DNA from: Pseudomonas fluorescens | GTDB taxonomy: Bacteria; Pseudomonadota; Gammaproteobacteria; Pseudomonadales; Pseudomonadaceae | DNA length: 64,000 nt | Direction of reading: 5' to 3' | NCBI RefSeq assembly: GCF_000802965.1 | Contig: NZ_JSAK01000004.1 | Location: 1 to 64,000, forward strand | In this document: positions 17,248-27,400 of the stretch, piece by piece | Numbering within the stretch: the stretch's first letter is position 1 | Layout of the letters: each line of letters starts with the position of its first letter | The notes under the pieces: model-generated | The model's database searches: none | Seen by the model: the letters and a program-made list of their open reading frames with translations, nothing else | Told to the model about the DNA's origin: nothing | Translations under genes and position numbers: made by a program

Positions 17248-18558
17248 ATGCAAGTTTCTGTTGAAAATACTTCTGCTCTTGAGCGCCGCATGAGCATCAC
17301 CGTGCCGGCTGAGCGCATCGAGACTCAGGTCAACAAGCGTCTGCAGCAGACTGCCCAAAAGGCCAAGATTGCTGGCTTCCGTCCAGGCAAAGTGCCAATG
17401 AGCGAAATCAAGCGCCGTTTCGGTGCTGAAGCTCGCCAGGAAGCTGTAGGCGACGTGATCCAGTCCTCTTTCTACGAAGCTGTGGTTGAGCAGAAGCTGA
17501 ACCCGGCAGGTTCGCCTTCGATCGAGCCTAAGTCGCTCGAAGCTGGCAAGGATCTGGAATACGTTGCTGTTTTCGAAGTGTTCCCTGAGTTCACCGTTGC
17601 CGGTTTCGAAGGTATCACTGTAGAGCGCCTGAGCGCTGAAGTGGCTGATGCCGATCTGGACAAGATGCTGGACATCCTGCGCAAGCAGAACACCCGTTTC
17701 GAAGTGGCCGATCGCGCTGCTCAAAACGAAGACCAGCTGAACATCGATTTCGTTGGCAAGGTTGACGGTGAAGTGTTCGCTGGCGGTTCCGCCAAAGGTA
17801 CTCAGCTGGTTCTGGGTTCCGGCCGCATGATCCCTGGCTTCGAAGACGGTCTGGTTGGCGCTAAAGCCGGCGAAGAGCGTGTTCTGAACCTGACCTTCCC
17901 AGAGGACTATCAGAACCTCGACCTGGCCGGCAAAACCGCTGAGTTCACCGTTACCGTGAACACTGTTTCCGAGCCAAAGCTGCCAGAACTGACCGAAGAA
18001 TTCTTCGCTCAATTCGGTATCAAGGAAACTGGCCTGGAAGGCTTCCGCACCGAAGTTCGCAAGAACATGGAGCGCGAGCTGCGTCAGGCGATCAAATCCA
18101 AGGTCAAGAATCAGGTAATGGACGGTCTGCTGGCCACCAACCCGATCGAAGTGCCTAAGGCTCTGCTGTCCAACGAAGTTGACCGTCTGCGCGTGCAGGC
18201 TGTTCAGCAGTTCGGTGGCAACATCAAGCCTGACCAACTGCCGGCCGAGCTGTTCGAAGAGCAAGCCAAGCGTCGCGTTGTGCTGGGTCTGATCGTGGCT
18301 GAGGTGGTCAAGCAGTTCGACCTGAAACCTGATGAAGCCCGCGTTCGCGAGATGATTCAGGAAATGGCTTCCGCTTACCAAGAGCCTGAGCAAGTTGTGT
18401 CCTGGTACTACAAGAACGACCAGCAACTGAACGAAGTTCGTTCGGTTGTGCTGGAAGAGCAAGTTGTGGATACTGTTCTGCAGAAAGCTAGCGTGACCGA
18501 CAAATCGGTCTCTTACGAAGAAGCGGTCAAGCCGGTAGAAGCTCCACAAGCCGACTGA
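17248..18558 (+). CDS. tig: Trigger factor (ribosome-associated chaperone, PPIase)
   Basis: 436 residues from ATG 17248 ([17 protein letters not shown]), preceded by GAGGAAT. The N-terminal ribosome-binding domain has the signature [18 protein letters not shown] (residues 47-64). The FKBP-type PPIase domain lies at about 155-240 ([31 protein letters not shown]). The rest is the helical C-terminal cradle. It binds nascent chains at the ribosome exit. It heads the conserved tig-clpP-clpX-lon-hupB-ppiD run. Confidence 0.98.
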   Translation: MQVSVENTSALERRMSITVPAERIETQVNKRLQQTAQKAKIAGFRPGKVPMSEIKRRFGAEARQEAVGDVIQSSFYEAVVEQKLNPAGSPSIEPKSLEAGKDLEYVAVFEVFPEFTVAGFEGITVERLSAEVADADLDKMLDILRKQNTRFEVADRAAQNEDQLNIDFVGKVDGEVFAGGSAKGTQLVLGSGRMIPGFEDGLVGAKAGEERVLNLTFPEDYQNLDLAGKTAEFTVTVNTVSEPKLPELTEEFFAQFGIKETGLEGFRTEVRKNMERELRQAIKSKVKNQVMDGLLATNPIEVPKALLSNEVDRLRVQAVQQFGGNIKPDQLPAELFEEQAKRRVVLGLIVAEVVKQFDLKPDEARVREMIQEMASAYQEPEQVVSWYYKNDQQLNEVRSVVLEEQVVDTVLQKASVTDKSVSYEEAVKPVEAPQAD

Positions 18559-18585
18559 TCATTTTTGCGGTAAGAAGCACACACC

Positions 18586-18611
18586 ATAAGCCAGCTCTCG
18601 AGCTGGCTTAT
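18586..18611 (+). other. Intergenic hairpin between tig and clpP
   Basis: ATAAGCCAGCTC and its inverse form a 12-bp stem with almost no loop and no following T run. It may attenuate read-through or protect RNA ends rather than act as a full terminator. Confidence 0.6.
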
Positions 18612-18651
18612 GCGTATTCAAGACATAACTATTTGGGAGTGACTGCAGAGC

Positions 18652-19287
18652 ATGTTCCGTAATTCGTATATTCAGCAGAACTCTGATATCCAGGCCGCAG
18701 GCGGCCTGGTCCCGATGGTTGTCGAGCAGTCTGCTCGTGGCGAGCGCGCCTATGACATCTACTCGCGCCTTCTCAAGGAACGAGTGATCTTTCTGGTTGG
18801 TCCTGTAGAGGACTACATGGCCAACCTGATCTGTGCGCAACTGCTGTTCCTTGAAGCGGAAAACCCGGACAAGGACATCCATCTCTATATCAACTCCCCG
18901 GGCGGTTCGGTGACGGCGGGCATGTCGATCTACGACACCATGCAGTTCATCAAGCCAAACGTGTCGACTACCTGTATCGGTCAGGCGTGCAGCATGGGTG
19001 CGTTCCTGCTGACGGCCGGTGCCCAAGGCAAGCGTTACTGCCTGCCGAACTCGCGTGTGATGATTCACCAGCCACTGGGCGGTTTCCAGGGCCAGGCCTC
19101 GGATATCGAAATCCATGCCAAGGAAATCCTCTTCATTCGTGAGCGTCTCAACACGTTGATGGCCAAACACAGCGGTCGCACTCTTGAAGAAATCGAGCGT
19201 GACACCAACCGCGACAATTTCATGAGTGCAGAAGCAGCGCGTGAATACGGCTTGATCGATGAAGTGATCAGCCAGCGTCCTGCTTAA
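18652..19287 (+). CDS. clpP: ATP-dependent Clp protease proteolytic subunit
   Basis: 211 residues. Serine protease forming a tetradecameric chamber with ClpX or ClpA. Visible catalytic residues are Ser in [11 protein letters not shown], His in [10 protein letters not shown] and Asp in RDTNRDNFM. The N-terminal segment before [21 protein letters not shown] carries the processed propeptide. [12 protein letters not shown], the substrate-strand loop, is intact. Start ATG 18652 follows TGGGAGTGA. Pairs with clpX 111 bases downstream. Confidence 0.98.
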   Translation: MFRNSYIQQNSDIQAAGGLVPMVVEQSARGERAYDIYSRLLKERVIFLVGPVEDYMANLICAQLLFLEAENPDKDIHLYINSPGGSVTAGMSIYDTMQFIKPNVSTTCIGQACSMGAFLLTAGAQGKRYCLPNSRVMIHQPLGGFQGQASDIEIHAKEILFIRERLNTLMAKHSGRTLEEIERDTNRDNFMSAEAAREYGLIDEVISQRPA

Positions 19288-19398
19288 TCAAGCAGCTCAA
19301 AATAAGGTTGGTCGGCGGGTCCGATCACCAGCGGGCTTGAAAAAGCCCGCAATAGCCTTCATCTTGTGTTGCAAGCCTATCGGATTTGGATCGAACGA

Positions 19399-20682
19399 AT
19401 GACTGACACCCGCAACGGCGAGGACAACGGCAAGCTGCTCTATTGCTCCTTCTGTGGCAAAAGCCAGCATGAAGTACGCAAGTTGATTGCCGGCCCCTCG
19501 GTCTTTATCTGCGACGAGTGCGTCGACCTGTGCAATGACATCATCCGTGAGGAGGTGCAGGAAGCCCAGGCCGAAAGCAGCGCGCATAAATTGCCTTCGC
19601 CTAAAGAAATCAGCGGCATCCTTGATCAATATGTGATTGGTCAGGAGCGTGCGAAAAAGGTTTTGGCCGTAGCGGTGTACAACCACTACAAACGCCTGAA
19701 CCAGCGTGACAAAAAGAATGACGACGTCGAACTTGGCAAGAGCAACATCTTGCTGATCGGCCCGACAGGCTCGGGTAAAACCCTGCTAGCCGAAACACTG
19801 GCCCGCTTGCTGAACGTTCCGTTCACCATCGCCGACGCAACCACCCTCACCGAGGCTGGCTACGTGGGTGAAGATGTCGAGAACATCATTCAGAAGCTAC
19901 TGCAGAAGTGCGATTACGACGTAGAGAAGGCTCAGATGGGCATTGTCTACATCGATGAAATCGACAAGATTTCGCGTAAGTCTGACAACCCGTCGATCAC
20001 CCGGGACGTTTCCGGTGAAGGCGTGCAGCAGGCCCTGCTCAAGTTGATCGAAGGCACGGTCGCTTCCGTTCCGCCTCAAGGTGGTCGCAAGCATCCGCAG
20101 CAGGAATTCCTTCAGGTCGACACCCGTAACATCCTGTTCATCTGCGGTGGTGCGTTCTCCGGTCTGGAAAAGGTTATTCAAAACCGTTCCACCAAGGGCG
20201 GCATCGGTTTCAACGCAGAAGTTCGCAGCAAGGAAGAAGGCAAGAAAGTCGGTGAGTCCCTGCGTGAAGTCGAGCCTGACGATCTGGTCAAGTTCGGTCT
20301 GATCCCGGAATTCGTCGGTCGTTTGCCGGTTCTTGCCACGCTGGACGAGCTTGATGAAGCTGCTTTGATGCAGATTCTCACCGAGCCGAAAAATGCTCTG
20401 ACCAAGCAGTATGCCAAGTTGTTCGAGATGGAAGGTGTGGACCTGGAATTCCGGGCCGACGCGCTGAAATCGGTCGCTAAACGCGCGCTGGAACGTAAAA
20501 CCGGTGCTCGTGGTCTGCGTTCGATTCTCGAAGGTGTATTGCTCGACACTATGTATGAAATCCCCTCGCAATCCGAGGTGAGCAAAGTAGTGATCGATGA
20601 AAGCGTTATAGAAGGCAAGTCCAAGCCACTGTATATCTATGAAAACAGTGAGCCTGCTGCCAAGGCCGCGCCAGACGCCTAA
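19399..20682 (+). CDS. clpX: ATP-dependent Clp protease ATPase subunit ClpX
   Basis: 427 residues from ATG 19399 ([12 protein letters not shown]). The N-terminal zinc domain has the C4 set CSFCGKS...CDECVDLC at residues 16-45. The AAA+ core has Walker A GPTGSGKT near residue 120, Walker [10 protein letters not shown], the pore loop GYVGEDV, sensor motifs and a KGGIGF ClpP-docking loop. It unfolds tagged substrates and feeds them to ClpP. Upstream in-frame codons to 19366 are not a better start. Confidence 0.98.
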   Translation: MTDTRNGEDNGKLLYCSFCGKSQHEVRKLIAGPSVFICDECVDLCNDIIREEVQEAQAESSAHKLPSPKEISGILDQYVIGQERAKKVLAVAVYNHYKRLNQRDKKNDDVELGKSNILLIGPTGSGKTLLAETLARLLNVPFTIADATTLTEAGYVGEDVENIIQKLLQKCDYDVEKAQMGIVYIDEIDKISRKSDNPSITRDVSGEGVQQALLKLIEGTVASVPPQGGRKHPQQEFLQVDTRNILFICGGAFSGLEKVIQNRSTKGGIGFNAEVRSKEEGKKVGESLREVEPDDLVKFGLIPEFVGRLPVLATLDELDEAALMQILTEPKNALTKQYAKLFEMEGVDLEFRADALKSVAKRALERKTGARGLRSILEGVLLDTMYEIPSQSEVSKVVIDESVIEGKSKPLYIYENSEPAAKAAPDA

Positions 20683-20704
20683 GCGTCACGCAGCTGGTAC
20701 AAAG

Positions 20705-20731
20705 AAGGGGCCTTCGGGCCCCTTTGCTTTT
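20705..20731 (+). terminator. Rho-independent terminator of clpX
   Basis: AAGGGGCC-TTCG-GGCCCCTT stem with a stable tetraloop, followed by TGCTTTT, 22 bases after the stop. Confidence 0.88.
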
Positions 20732-20763
20732 GTGGGAACTGGCCTGCCGGGCAATCCATTCCC

Positions 20764-20850
20764 ATGTAGGAGCTGCCGCAGGCTGCGATCTTTTGACTTT
20801 GCTTTTCAAAGAGCAAGATCAAAAGATCGCAGCCGGCGACAGCTCGTACC
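20764..20850. repeat. REP-type inverted repeat, GATCAAAAGATCGCAGCC family
   Basis: TGTAGGAGCTGCCGCAGG and an inverted, partly diverged partner (AGATCGCAGCCGGCGACAG). Confidence 0.82.
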
Positions 20851-20911
20851 GGGTTTTCTGATGTATCCAGTCCCCTGCATGCTTGGTTCTTCAAAGTCGT
20901 TTTTTTATCCG

Positions 20912-20940
20912 CTTGTTTTTTTCTAAACAAGCCCCCATCT
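20912..20940 (+). promoter_or_regulatory. Putative heat-shock (sigma-32) promoter of lon
   Basis: CTTGTTT at 20912-20918, a 14-base spacer, then CCCCATCT at 20933-20940. This fits the sigma-32 pattern (CTTGAAA, spacer 11-16, CCCCATnT) with an exact -10 part. It lies 58 bases before the lon ATG. The -35 overlaps one arm of a hairpin GCTTGTTT / AAACAAGC. Confidence 0.55.
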
Positions 20941-20998
20941 TGGTTTCAAGCTTACTTCCATCTGTTTCCGGCCTTATGGCCGCCGTAGAGGCGAAATC

Positions 20999-23395
20999 AT
21001 GAAGACAACCATCGAATTGCCTCTCCTGCCATTGCGTGATGTCGTTGTGTATCCGCACATGGTTATCCCGCTGTTCGTGGGGCGCGAGAAATCCATCGAA
21101 GCCCTCGAGGCAGCGATGACGGGCGACAAGCAGATCCTTCTGCTGGCTCAGAGAAACCCTGCTGACGACGATCCCGGTGAAGACGCGCTTTATCGCGTAG
21201 GTACAATTGCTACCGTCCTGCAGCTGCTCAAGCTGCCTGACGGCACGGTCAAGGTTCTGGTCGAAGGCGAGCAGCGAGGCACCGTCGAACGCTTCAGCGA
21301 AGTGGACGGCCATTGCCGTGCCGAAGTGTCGCTGATCGATGAAGTCGACGCGCCTGAACGCGAGTCGGAAGTGTTTGTTCGCAGCCTGCTGTCCCAGTTT
21401 GAACAATATGTACAGCTGGGCAAGAAAGTCCCTGCTGAAGTCCTGTCGTCGCTCAACAGCATCGACGAGCCAGGGCGTCTGGTCGATACCATGGCCGCGC
21501 ACATGGCGCTGAAAATCGAGCAGAAGCAGGAAATTCTCGAAATCATCGATTTGTCGGCTCGTGTCGAACACGTGCTGGCGTTGCTGGATGCCGAAATCGA
21601 CCTGCTGCAAGTCGAAAAACGCATTCGTGGCCGCGTTAAAAAGCAAATGGAGCGCAGTCAGCGCGAGTACTACCTGAATGAGCAGATGAAGGCCATTCAG
21701 AAAGAGCTCGGTGACAGCGATGAAGGTCACAACGAAGTCGAAGACCTGAAAAAACGTATCGATGCCGCTGGCCTGCCAAAAGACGCGCTCGCCAAGGCGA
21801 CCGCGGAACTGAACAAGCTCAAGCAAATGTCGCCAATGTCCGCAGAAGCGACCGTGGTACGTTCGTACATCGACTGGCTGGTTCAGGTGCCTTGGAAAGC
21901 TCAAAGCAAGGTGCGCCTCGACCTGGCGCGTGCTGAGGACATTCTGGATGCCGACCACTACGGCCTCGAAGAAGTCAAAGAGCGCATCCTCGAATACCTC
22001 GCCGTGCAAAAGCGCGTGAAGAAGATTCGTGGTCCGGTGTTGTGCCTGGTCGGTCCTCCCGGGGTAGGTAAAACATCCCTGGCGGAGTCGATTGCTCACG
22101 CTACCAACCGCAAATTCGTCCGTATGGCCCTTGGTGGCGTGCGTGACGAGGCGGAAATTCGTGGTCATCGCCGTACTTACATCGGTTCGATGCCAGGAAG
22201 ATTGATTCAAAAAATGACAAAGGTGGGCGTCCGCAACCCGCTGTTCCTGCTCGATGAAATCGACAAAATGGGCAGTGACATGCGTGGCGATCCGGCGTCG
22301 GCGTTGCTGGAAGTGCTCGATCCCGAGCAGAACCACAATTTCAACGATCACTATCTGGAAGTCGACTACGACCTGTCTGATGTGATGTTCCTGTGCACCT
22401 CGAACTCCATGAACATTCCACCGGCGCTACTGGACCGGATGGAAGTGATTCGTCTGCCGGGTTACACCGAAGACGAGAAGATCAACATCGCCGTCAAATA
22501 CCTCTCGCCGAAGCAAATCACTGCCAACGGCTTGAAGAAAGGCGAACTGGAATTTGAAGCCGAAGCGATCCGCGACATCATTCGCTACTACACCCGGGAA
22601 GCCGGTGTGCGGGGGCTTGAGCGCCAGATTGCCAAGGTTTGCCGCAAGGCCGTCAAAGAGCATGCGCTGGAAAAACGCTTCTCGGTGAAGGTTACCGCAG
22701 ACATGCTGGAACACTTCCTGGGCGTGCGGAAATTCCGCTACGGCCTGGCGGAACAGCAGGATCAGATCGGCCAGGTTACCGGGTTGGCGTGGACTCAAGT
22801 GGGCGGCGAATTGCTGACCATCGAAGCCGCTGTCGTGCCGGGTAAAGGTCAATTGATCAAGACCGGTTCCCTGGGTGACGTGATGGTCGAATCGATCACC
22901 GCAGCGTTGACCGTTGTTCGCAGTCGCGCGAAGAGCCTGGGCATCCCCCTGGACTTCCACGAGAAGCGTGATACGCACATCCACATGCCGGAAGGGGCGA
23001 CCCCGAAAGACGGTCCTAGCGCCGGTGTAGGCATGTGTACGGCGCTGGTCTCGGCGTTGACCGGCATTCCGGTACGTGCGGATGTGGCCATGACGGGTGA
23101 AATCACCTTGCGTGGTCAGGTGCTGGCGATCGGTGGTTTGAAAGAAAAACTGCTCGCTGCTCACCGTGGCGGAATCAAGACTGTGATCATTCCTGAAGAG
23201 AATGTGCGCGATCTGAAAGAAATTCCTGACAATATCAAGCAAGATCTACAGATTAAACCGGTTAAATGGATTGACGAGGTCCTGCAAATTGCGCTGCAAT
23301 ACGCGCCGGAGCCCTTGCCGGATGTGGCTCCGGAGATAGTCGCGAAGGATGAGAAACGCGACGCAGATTCTAAGGAAAGAATTAGCACGCATTAG
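20999..23395 (+). CDS. lon: ATP-dependent protease Lon (LonA)
   Basis: 798 residues, full length for LonA. The N-terminal substrate-binding domain ([23 protein letters not shown]) leads to a coiled-coil region (about 190-260). Next is the AAA+ module with Walker [14 protein letters not shown] near residue 357. The C-terminal Ser/Lys-dyad protease has [11 protein letters not shown] with the catalytic Ser, and Lys in [14 protein letters not shown]. It degrades misfolded and regulatory proteins in the cytoplasm. ATG 20999 is 58 bases after a probable heat-shock promoter. Confidence 0.98.
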   Translation: MKTTIELPLLPLRDVVVYPHMVIPLFVGREKSIEALEAAMTGDKQILLLAQRNPADDDPGEDALYRVGTIATVLQLLKLPDGTVKVLVEGEQRGTVERFSEVDGHCRAEVSLIDEVDAPERESEVFVRSLLSQFEQYVQLGKKVPAEVLSSLNSIDEPGRLVDTMAAHMALKIEQKQEILEIIDLSARVEHVLALLDAEIDLLQVEKRIRGRVKKQMERSQREYYLNEQMKAIQKELGDSDEGHNEVEDLKKRIDAAGLPKDALAKATAELNKLKQMSPMSAEATVVRSYIDWLVQVPWKAQSKVRLDLARAEDILDADHYGLEEVKERILEYLAVQKRVKKIRGPVLCLVGPPGVGKTSLAESIAHATNRKFVRMALGGVRDEAEIRGHRRTYIGSMPGRLIQKMTKVGVRNPLFLLDEIDKMGSDMRGDPASALLEVLDPEQNHNFNDHYLEVDYDLSDVMFLCTSNSMNIPPALLDRMEVIRLPGYTEDEKINIAVKYLSPKQITANGLKKGELEFEAEAIRDIIRYYTREAGVRGLERQIAKVCRKAVKEHALEKRFSVKVTADMLEHFLGVRKFRYGLAEQQDQIGQVTGLAWTQVGGELLTIEAAVVPGKGQLIKTGSLGDVMVESITAALTVVRSRAKSLGIPLDFHEKRDTHIHMPEGATPKDGPSAGVGMCTALVSALTGIPVRADVAMTGEITLRGQVLAIGGLKEKLLAAHRGGIKTVIIPEENVRDLKEIPDNIKQDLQIKPVKWIDEVLQIALQYAPEPLPDVAPEIVAKDEKRDADSKERISTH

Positions 23396-23419
23396 TACGT
23401 ATTTGCCTGGGGGGCTTCC

Positions 23420-23448
23420 TTGACAGTTTTTTAGAGCCCTTGTTATAA
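23420..23448 (+). promoter_or_regulatory. Sigma-70 promoter of hupB
   Basis: TTGACA at 23420-23425 and TTATAA at 23443-23448, 17-base spacer. Near-consensus, 95 bases upstream of the hupB start, which fits a strongly expressed nucleoid protein. Confidence 0.75.
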
Positions 23449-23543
23449 AGCGGCTCTTAAGTGTCTGTAGGCCATTCAGCACTCGTTTTTGCTTTCACCA
23501 AAAAACTTAGAATCATACTCAAATAGATATAAGGGGACTTAGA

Positions 23544-23816
23544 GTGAACAAGTCGGAACTGATTGATGCTATCGCTGCATCCGCTGATATCCCGAAAGCT
23601 GCTGCTGGCCGTGCGCTGGACGCTGTAATCGAATCCGTCACTGGCGCTCTCAAGGCTGGCGACTCTGTTGTTCTGGTTGGTTTCGGTACCTTCTCCGTAA
23701 CTGATCGTCCAGCTCGCATCGGTCGTAACCCACAGACCGGTAAGACACTGGAAATCGCAGCAGCCAAAAAACCAGGTTTCAAAGCCGGTAAAGCACTGAA
23801 AGAAGCTGTCAACTAA
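23544..23816 (+). CDS. hupB: DNA-binding protein HU-beta
   Basis: 90 residues from GTG 23544, preceded by AAGGGGA. The HU signature [17 protein letters not shown] (the DNA-embracing arm) is at residues 53-69, and the N-terminal helices ([28 protein letters not shown]) are typical. It bends and compacts DNA as a dimer. Located after lon and before ppiD, as in other pseudomonads. Confidence 0.97.
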   Translation: MNKSELIDAIAASADIPKAAAGRALDAVIESVTGALKAGDSVVLVGFGTFSVTDRPARIGRNPQTGKTLEIAAAKKPGFKAGKALKEAVN

Positions 23817-23870
23817 GTTTCGATTCAGGTTTTTGCCTATCCGGGTCGGGGTCAAGCCTGACCTGGCAGC

Positions 23871-23948
23871 GGAGCGGTAGTCCAGTCGGCAGGTCGCCGG
23901 TCCGAGACACCGAGGCTCGCAAGTTCGAGTCATCGGTCCGCTCCGTCA
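23871..23948 (+). pseudogene. Degenerate tRNA-like sequence (tRNA-Asp-derived?)
   Basis: 78 bases starting GGAGCGGTAGTCCAGTCGGC and ending with CCGCTCC, discriminator G and TCA instead of CCA. The 7-bp acceptor stem GGAGCGG / CCGCTCC is perfect, and the ends plus a TTCGAGT T-loop resemble the usual Pseudomonas tRNA-Asp (GGAGCGGTAGTTCAGTCGG by recall). The anticodon arm is reduced (CGGT / ACCG around CCGAGAC, which would read GAG), and the T stem (GCAAG / CATCG) does not pair. It probably cannot act as a normal tRNA. It lies 54 bases behind hupB and is followed by a terminator. Confidence 0.6.
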
Positions 23949-23956
23949 GTTACGAG

Positions 23957-23986
23957 AAGGCGCATCCTCGGATGCGCCTTTCTTCT
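23957..23986 (+). terminator. Terminator behind hupB and the tRNA-like element
   Basis: AAGGCGCATCC / GGATGCGCCTT stem with a very small loop and a TCTTCT tail. Confidence 0.82.
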
Positions 23987-24050
23987 ATCCGGATTCTACC
24001 CACGCTCCACGGTTGCCTAATTTCGAAGTTCAACCGTTTATGGGGGACGC

Positions 24051-25922
24051 ATGCTGCAGAACATCAGGGACAATTCACAAGGCTGGATTGCCAAGACCAT
24101 TATCGGAGTCATCGTTGCACTGATGGCTTTGACTGGTTTCGACGCCATTTTTCAGGCCACGACGCACAAGAATGAGGCGGCAAAGGTCAACGGCGACGAC
24201 ATCAGCCAGAACGAGCTGAGCCAGGCGGTCGATATGCAACGCCGTCAACTCATGCAACAGCTGGGCAAGGATTTCGACGCTTCCTTGCTCGACGAGAAAA
24301 TGCTGCGCGAATCGGCCCTCAAAGGCCTGATCGACCGCAAACTGCTGCTGCAAGGCGCAGAAAACTCGAAATTCGCTTTCTCCGAAGCGGCTCTGGATCA
24401 GGTGATCCTGCAAACGCCTGAATTCCAGGTGGATGGCAAGTTCAGTCCCGAGCGTTTCGACCAGGTCATTCGCCAACTCGGTTACAGCCGTATGCAATTC
24501 CGCCAGATGCTGGCTCAGGAAATGCTGATCGGCCAGCTGCGCGCCGGTCTGGCGGGTAGCGGTTTCGTCACCGATGCACAGGTTCTGGCCTTCGCCCGTC
24601 TGGAAAAACAGACCCGCGATTTCGCATCCCTGAACATCAAGGCTGACCCGGCGGCGGTGAAACTGACCGACGATGAAGTCAAAGCCTATTACGACGAACA
24701 CGCCAAGGAATTCATGACGCCGGATCAGGTGGTCATCGATTACCTGGAGTTGAAGAAGGCTTCCTTCTTTGATCAGGTCAGCGTCAAGGACGAAGACTTG
24801 CAAGCGGCGTATCAGAAAGAAACCGCCAACCTGTCCGAACAACGTCGGGCTGCGCACATTCTGATCGAAGTAAACGACAAGACCACCGAAGCGCAAGCCA
24901 AGGCCAAGATCGACGAGGTCCAGGCACGTCTGGCCAAAGGCGAGAAGTTCGAGGCGCTGGCCAAGGAATTCTCCCAGGATCCGGGTTCGGCGAACAACGG
25001 CGGTGATCTCGGTTTCGCAGGTCCTGGCGTCTACGATCCAGCCTTCGAAAAAGCGCTGTATTCATTGGCCAAGGATCAGGTTTCCGAACCGGTTCGCACC
25101 GACTACGGTTTCCACTTGATCAAGCTCTTGGGTGTGGAAGCGCCTGAAGTGCCGACATTCGCCAGCCTGAAAGACAAGCTGACCCGCGAACTGAAGACCC
25201 AGCAGGTCGAGCAGCGTTTTGTCGAAGCAACCAAGCAACTGGAAGACGCCTCGTTCGAAGCTTCCGACCTGGCCCAGCCGGCGCAAGACCTGAAGCTCAC
25301 TGTTCACACCTCCAGGCCGTTTGGTCGTGAAGGTGGCGAAGGCGTTGCAGCCAACCGTGCCGTGGTCACCGCAGCGTTCAGTCCGGAAGTCCTGGATGAA
25401 GGTGCCAACAGCACCGCCATCGAGCTCGATCCGGAAACCGTGGTCGTAGTGCGCGCCAAGGAGCACCTCAAGCCTGCGCAACTGCCTCTGGAAAGCGTGA
25501 ACGTTGCCATTCGCGAGCAATTGGCCAAGGAGCACGCCAGTGCGGCTGCCAAAACCAAGGCTGAGGAGTTGATCGCCAGCCTGCGCGACGGCAAGACGCC
25601 GCTGGACAAGCCAATCGACGGTCAGAACTGGAAAGTCATCGAAGCCGCGACTCGCGCTCAGGAAGGGGTTGACCCAACCGTGCTGCAAGCGCTGTTCCGC
25701 ATGCCCAAGCCTGCGGGCAAGGACAAGCCGACTTTCAGCAGCGTGACGTTGCCTGATGGCAGCCTGATGATCGTGCGCTTGAACGGCGTGAATGAAGCTG
25801 CAGCGCCGACTGAAGAAGAGAAGGCTCAATACCGTCGCTTCCTCGCGTCGCGTATCGGTCAGCAAGACTTTGCGGCTTACCGCAAGCAGCTGGAAAGCCA
25901 GGCCGACATCAAGCGTTTCTGA
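24051..25922 (+). CDS. ppiD: Periplasmic folding chaperone PpiD (SurA N-like, parvulin domain)
   Basis: 623 residues. One N-terminal membrane anchor (residues about 15-35, IAKTIIGVIVALMALTGFDAIF) puts the rest in the periplasm. The SurA-like chaperone part has AAKVNGDDISQNELSQAVD and repeated helices. A parvulin domain sits at about 265-355 (RRAAHILIEV, FSQDPGSANNGGDLGF, SEPVRTDYGFHLIKL). It assists folding of exported proteins near the Sec translocon. Full length, with its own terminator. Confidence 0.96.
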   Translation: MLQNIRDNSQGWIAKTIIGVIVALMALTGFDAIFQATTHKNEAAKVNGDDISQNELSQAVDMQRRQLMQQLGKDFDASLLDEKMLRESALKGLIDRKLLLQGAENSKFAFSEAALDQVILQTPEFQVDGKFSPERFDQVIRQLGYSRMQFRQMLAQEMLIGQLRAGLAGSGFVTDAQVLAFARLEKQTRDFASLNIKADPAAVKLTDDEVKAYYDEHAKEFMTPDQVVIDYLELKKASFFDQVSVKDEDLQAAYQKETANLSEQRRAAHILIEVNDKTTEAQAKAKIDEVQARLAKGEKFEALAKEFSQDPGSANNGGDLGFAGPGVYDPAFEKALYSLAKDQVSEPVRTDYGFHLIKLLGVEAPEVPTFASLKDKLTRELKTQQVEQRFVEATKQLEDASFEASDLAQPAQDLKLTVHTSRPFGREGGEGVAANRAVVTAAFSPEVLDEGANSTAIELDPETVVVVRAKEHLKPAQLPLESVNVAIREQLAKEHASAAAKTKAEELIASLRDGKTPLDKPIDGQNWKVIEAATRAQEGVDPTVLQALFRMPKPAGKDKPTFSSVTLPDGSLMIVRLNGVNEAAAPTEEEKAQYRRFLASRIGQQDFAAYRKQLESQADIKRF

Positions 25923-25947
25923 TGGCAGACTGAGTTTTGCGCTACAC

Positions 25948-25979
25948 AAAAACCCCGGCCCGTTGGTCGGGGTTTTTTA
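25948..25979 (+). terminator. Rho-independent terminator of ppiD
   Basis: AAAAACCCCG...CGGGGTTTTTT hairpin, 25 bases after the ppiD stop. Confidence 0.9.
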
Positions 25980-25983
25980 TTGC

Positions 25984-26066
25984 GAAATCAAAAGATCGCA
26001 GCCTTCGGCAGCTCCTACAGGGGAACGCATTCCATGTAGGAGTTGCCGAAGGCTGCGATCTTTTGC
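25984..26066. repeat. REP-type inverted repeat, GATCAAAAGATCGCAGCC family
   Basis: Inverted arms with core CTTCGGCAGCTCCTACAGG and TGTAGGAGTTGCCGAAGG. Confidence 0.85.
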
Positions 26067-26204
26067 TTGTGTAAAAGGAGGACGCGAATTTTCCTGCATA
26101 TTTGGGATCCACACACCTGTAACTGTTTTAAGACACAATCGTTGCTCCGCTAAGCATCGATCTGTTGCACAATACGCCCCGGACCGTTTTCCTCAGGATG
26201 TTCA

Positions 26205-27053
26205 ATGTTTAAATCATTTCCCATGCGTGTCGCCGGGCTGGCGCTGGTGCTTGTCACCGCGGCCGGGTGCTCGTCGAAGAAAGCCGCTATCTATGAGCAT
26301 GAGAACTTCGATGACTCCGGTACGTTTTCCCGCAATTACCCGGTGACTGATGCACAATCCTGTGAGGCCGCCCGTCGAGCGTTGCTCAGCCAGGGTTACA
26401 TCATCACCAGCAGCGATCCGAAACTGGTCAGTGGCCACAAGAGCTTCCAGCAGACTGGCGAGACCCACATGGAGATCAGCTTCAGTGTGGTCTGTGCCGA
26501 TGACGGCAGCGAAGGGCACCATGCAACCATGTTTGCCAACGCCTTGCAGGACCGCTACGCGCTGAAGAAGACCAATAACTCCGCCAGCCTTGGCGTCGGT
26601 GTTTTGGGTTCGGTATCGATGCCGATCGGCTCGTCTGACGACTCGATGGTCAAGGTCGCCAGCGAAACCGTCTCGTCGGCCAAGTTCTACGAGCGTTTCT
26701 TCGCCCTGGTCGAACTGTTTTTGCCCCCGGAAGCGAAGAAGGCTGCGCACATCACCGAAAAGCCGAAAACCGATCTGGGCGTGCCGGAAACCAAACCAGC
26801 ACCGGCGCCGTTGGTCGCAACCCCGCCACCTGCAGCAGAGCCAGCGCCTGCCGCGACACCGGAACCGGCACCCGCAGAGGCCACTCCAGCCGCCTCCGAG
26901 CCCGTTGCACCGCCGCCAGACGTTGCACCGATTACGCCAGCGGAAAACTCCGAGCCCGCGTCGTCTGCGGAAACGATTACGCCGCCGTCCAATCCAGACA
27001 ATTTGGCTCCGCCAAGCGAGCCGATTCAATCGATGCCTGTCACCGGCCAATGA
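26205..27053 (+). CDS. DUF2242 family lipoprotein with Pro/Ala-rich tail
   Basis: 282 residues. Lipobox VTAAGC gives a lipidated Cys22. The DUF2242-like globular part (residues about 35-180) has FSRNYPVTDAQSCEAARRALL, SQGYIITSSDPKLVSGHKSFQ and a segment with small residues (SLGVGVLGSVSMPIGSSDD). From residue about 190 the chain is a Pro/Ala/Glu-rich linker, probably spanning periplasmic space. Function unknown. Not in an obvious operon. Confidence 0.8.
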   Translation: MFKSFPMRVAGLALVLVTAAGCSSKKAAIYEHENFDDSGTFSRNYPVTDAQSCEAARRALLSQGYIITSSDPKLVSGHKSFQQTGETHMEISFSVVCADDGSEGHHATMFANALQDRYALKKTNNSASLGVGVLGSVSMPIGSSDDSMVKVASETVSSAKFYERFFALVELFLPPEAKKAAHITEKPKTDLGVPETKPAPAPLVATPPPAAEPAPAATPEPAPAEATPAASEPVAPPPDVAPITPAENSEPASSAETITPPSNPDNLAPPSEPIQSMPVTGQ

Positions 27054-27310
27054 CGGTTAGTTGTAGCGACGGGATTGCGTGAGTCCGCACCGATCCCGCA
27101 GCGGCAAAGATTGATCCGCGTCAACCCAGACCGCTTCCCTGCGGTCTGCATCGAAAAATTCCTGTGATAAATTCCTTACCGCCTGCTACGTTTTATTCAG
27201 TAGCGACGTAATGTCGTGTCCGCGTCATGGTTCTTTCACACGGGCACTTTATGCTCGAGGCGTTGGTCAATCATTCAGACATTTTTCAGTGAGCGGTGGG
27301 GGATTCGACG

Positions 27311-27397
27311 ATGGACGATTATCAAGAAGAGCTGCTGGAATATCAGGCGTTTGAACTGGACCCGCTGGAACCGGCCGAAGACGCTACCGAGCTATAA
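27311..27397 (+). CDS. Possible 28-residue acidic microprotein
   Basis: Short frame from ATG 27311 after TGGGGGA, stop TAA at 27395-27397. It is strongly acidic (MDDYQEELLEYQAFELDPLE, then PAEDATEL) with a helix-forming first half. It converges on the AraC gene with 3 bases between stops. No family is recognised. The good Shine-Dalgarno site and skewed composition suggest it is translated, but length alone gives no proof. Confidence 0.45.
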   Translation: MDDYQEELLEYQAFELDPLEPAEDATEL

Positions 27398-27400
27398 GCT

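Noticed and set aside
17221..18549. 442-codon minus-strand frame opposite tig
   Set aside because: Shadow of trigger factor; Phe/Leu/Gln/His-rich antisense composition.
20891..22351. 486-codon minus-strand frame opposite lon
   Set aside because: Antisense shadow of the lon coding frame; Lon is unmistakable on the plus strand.
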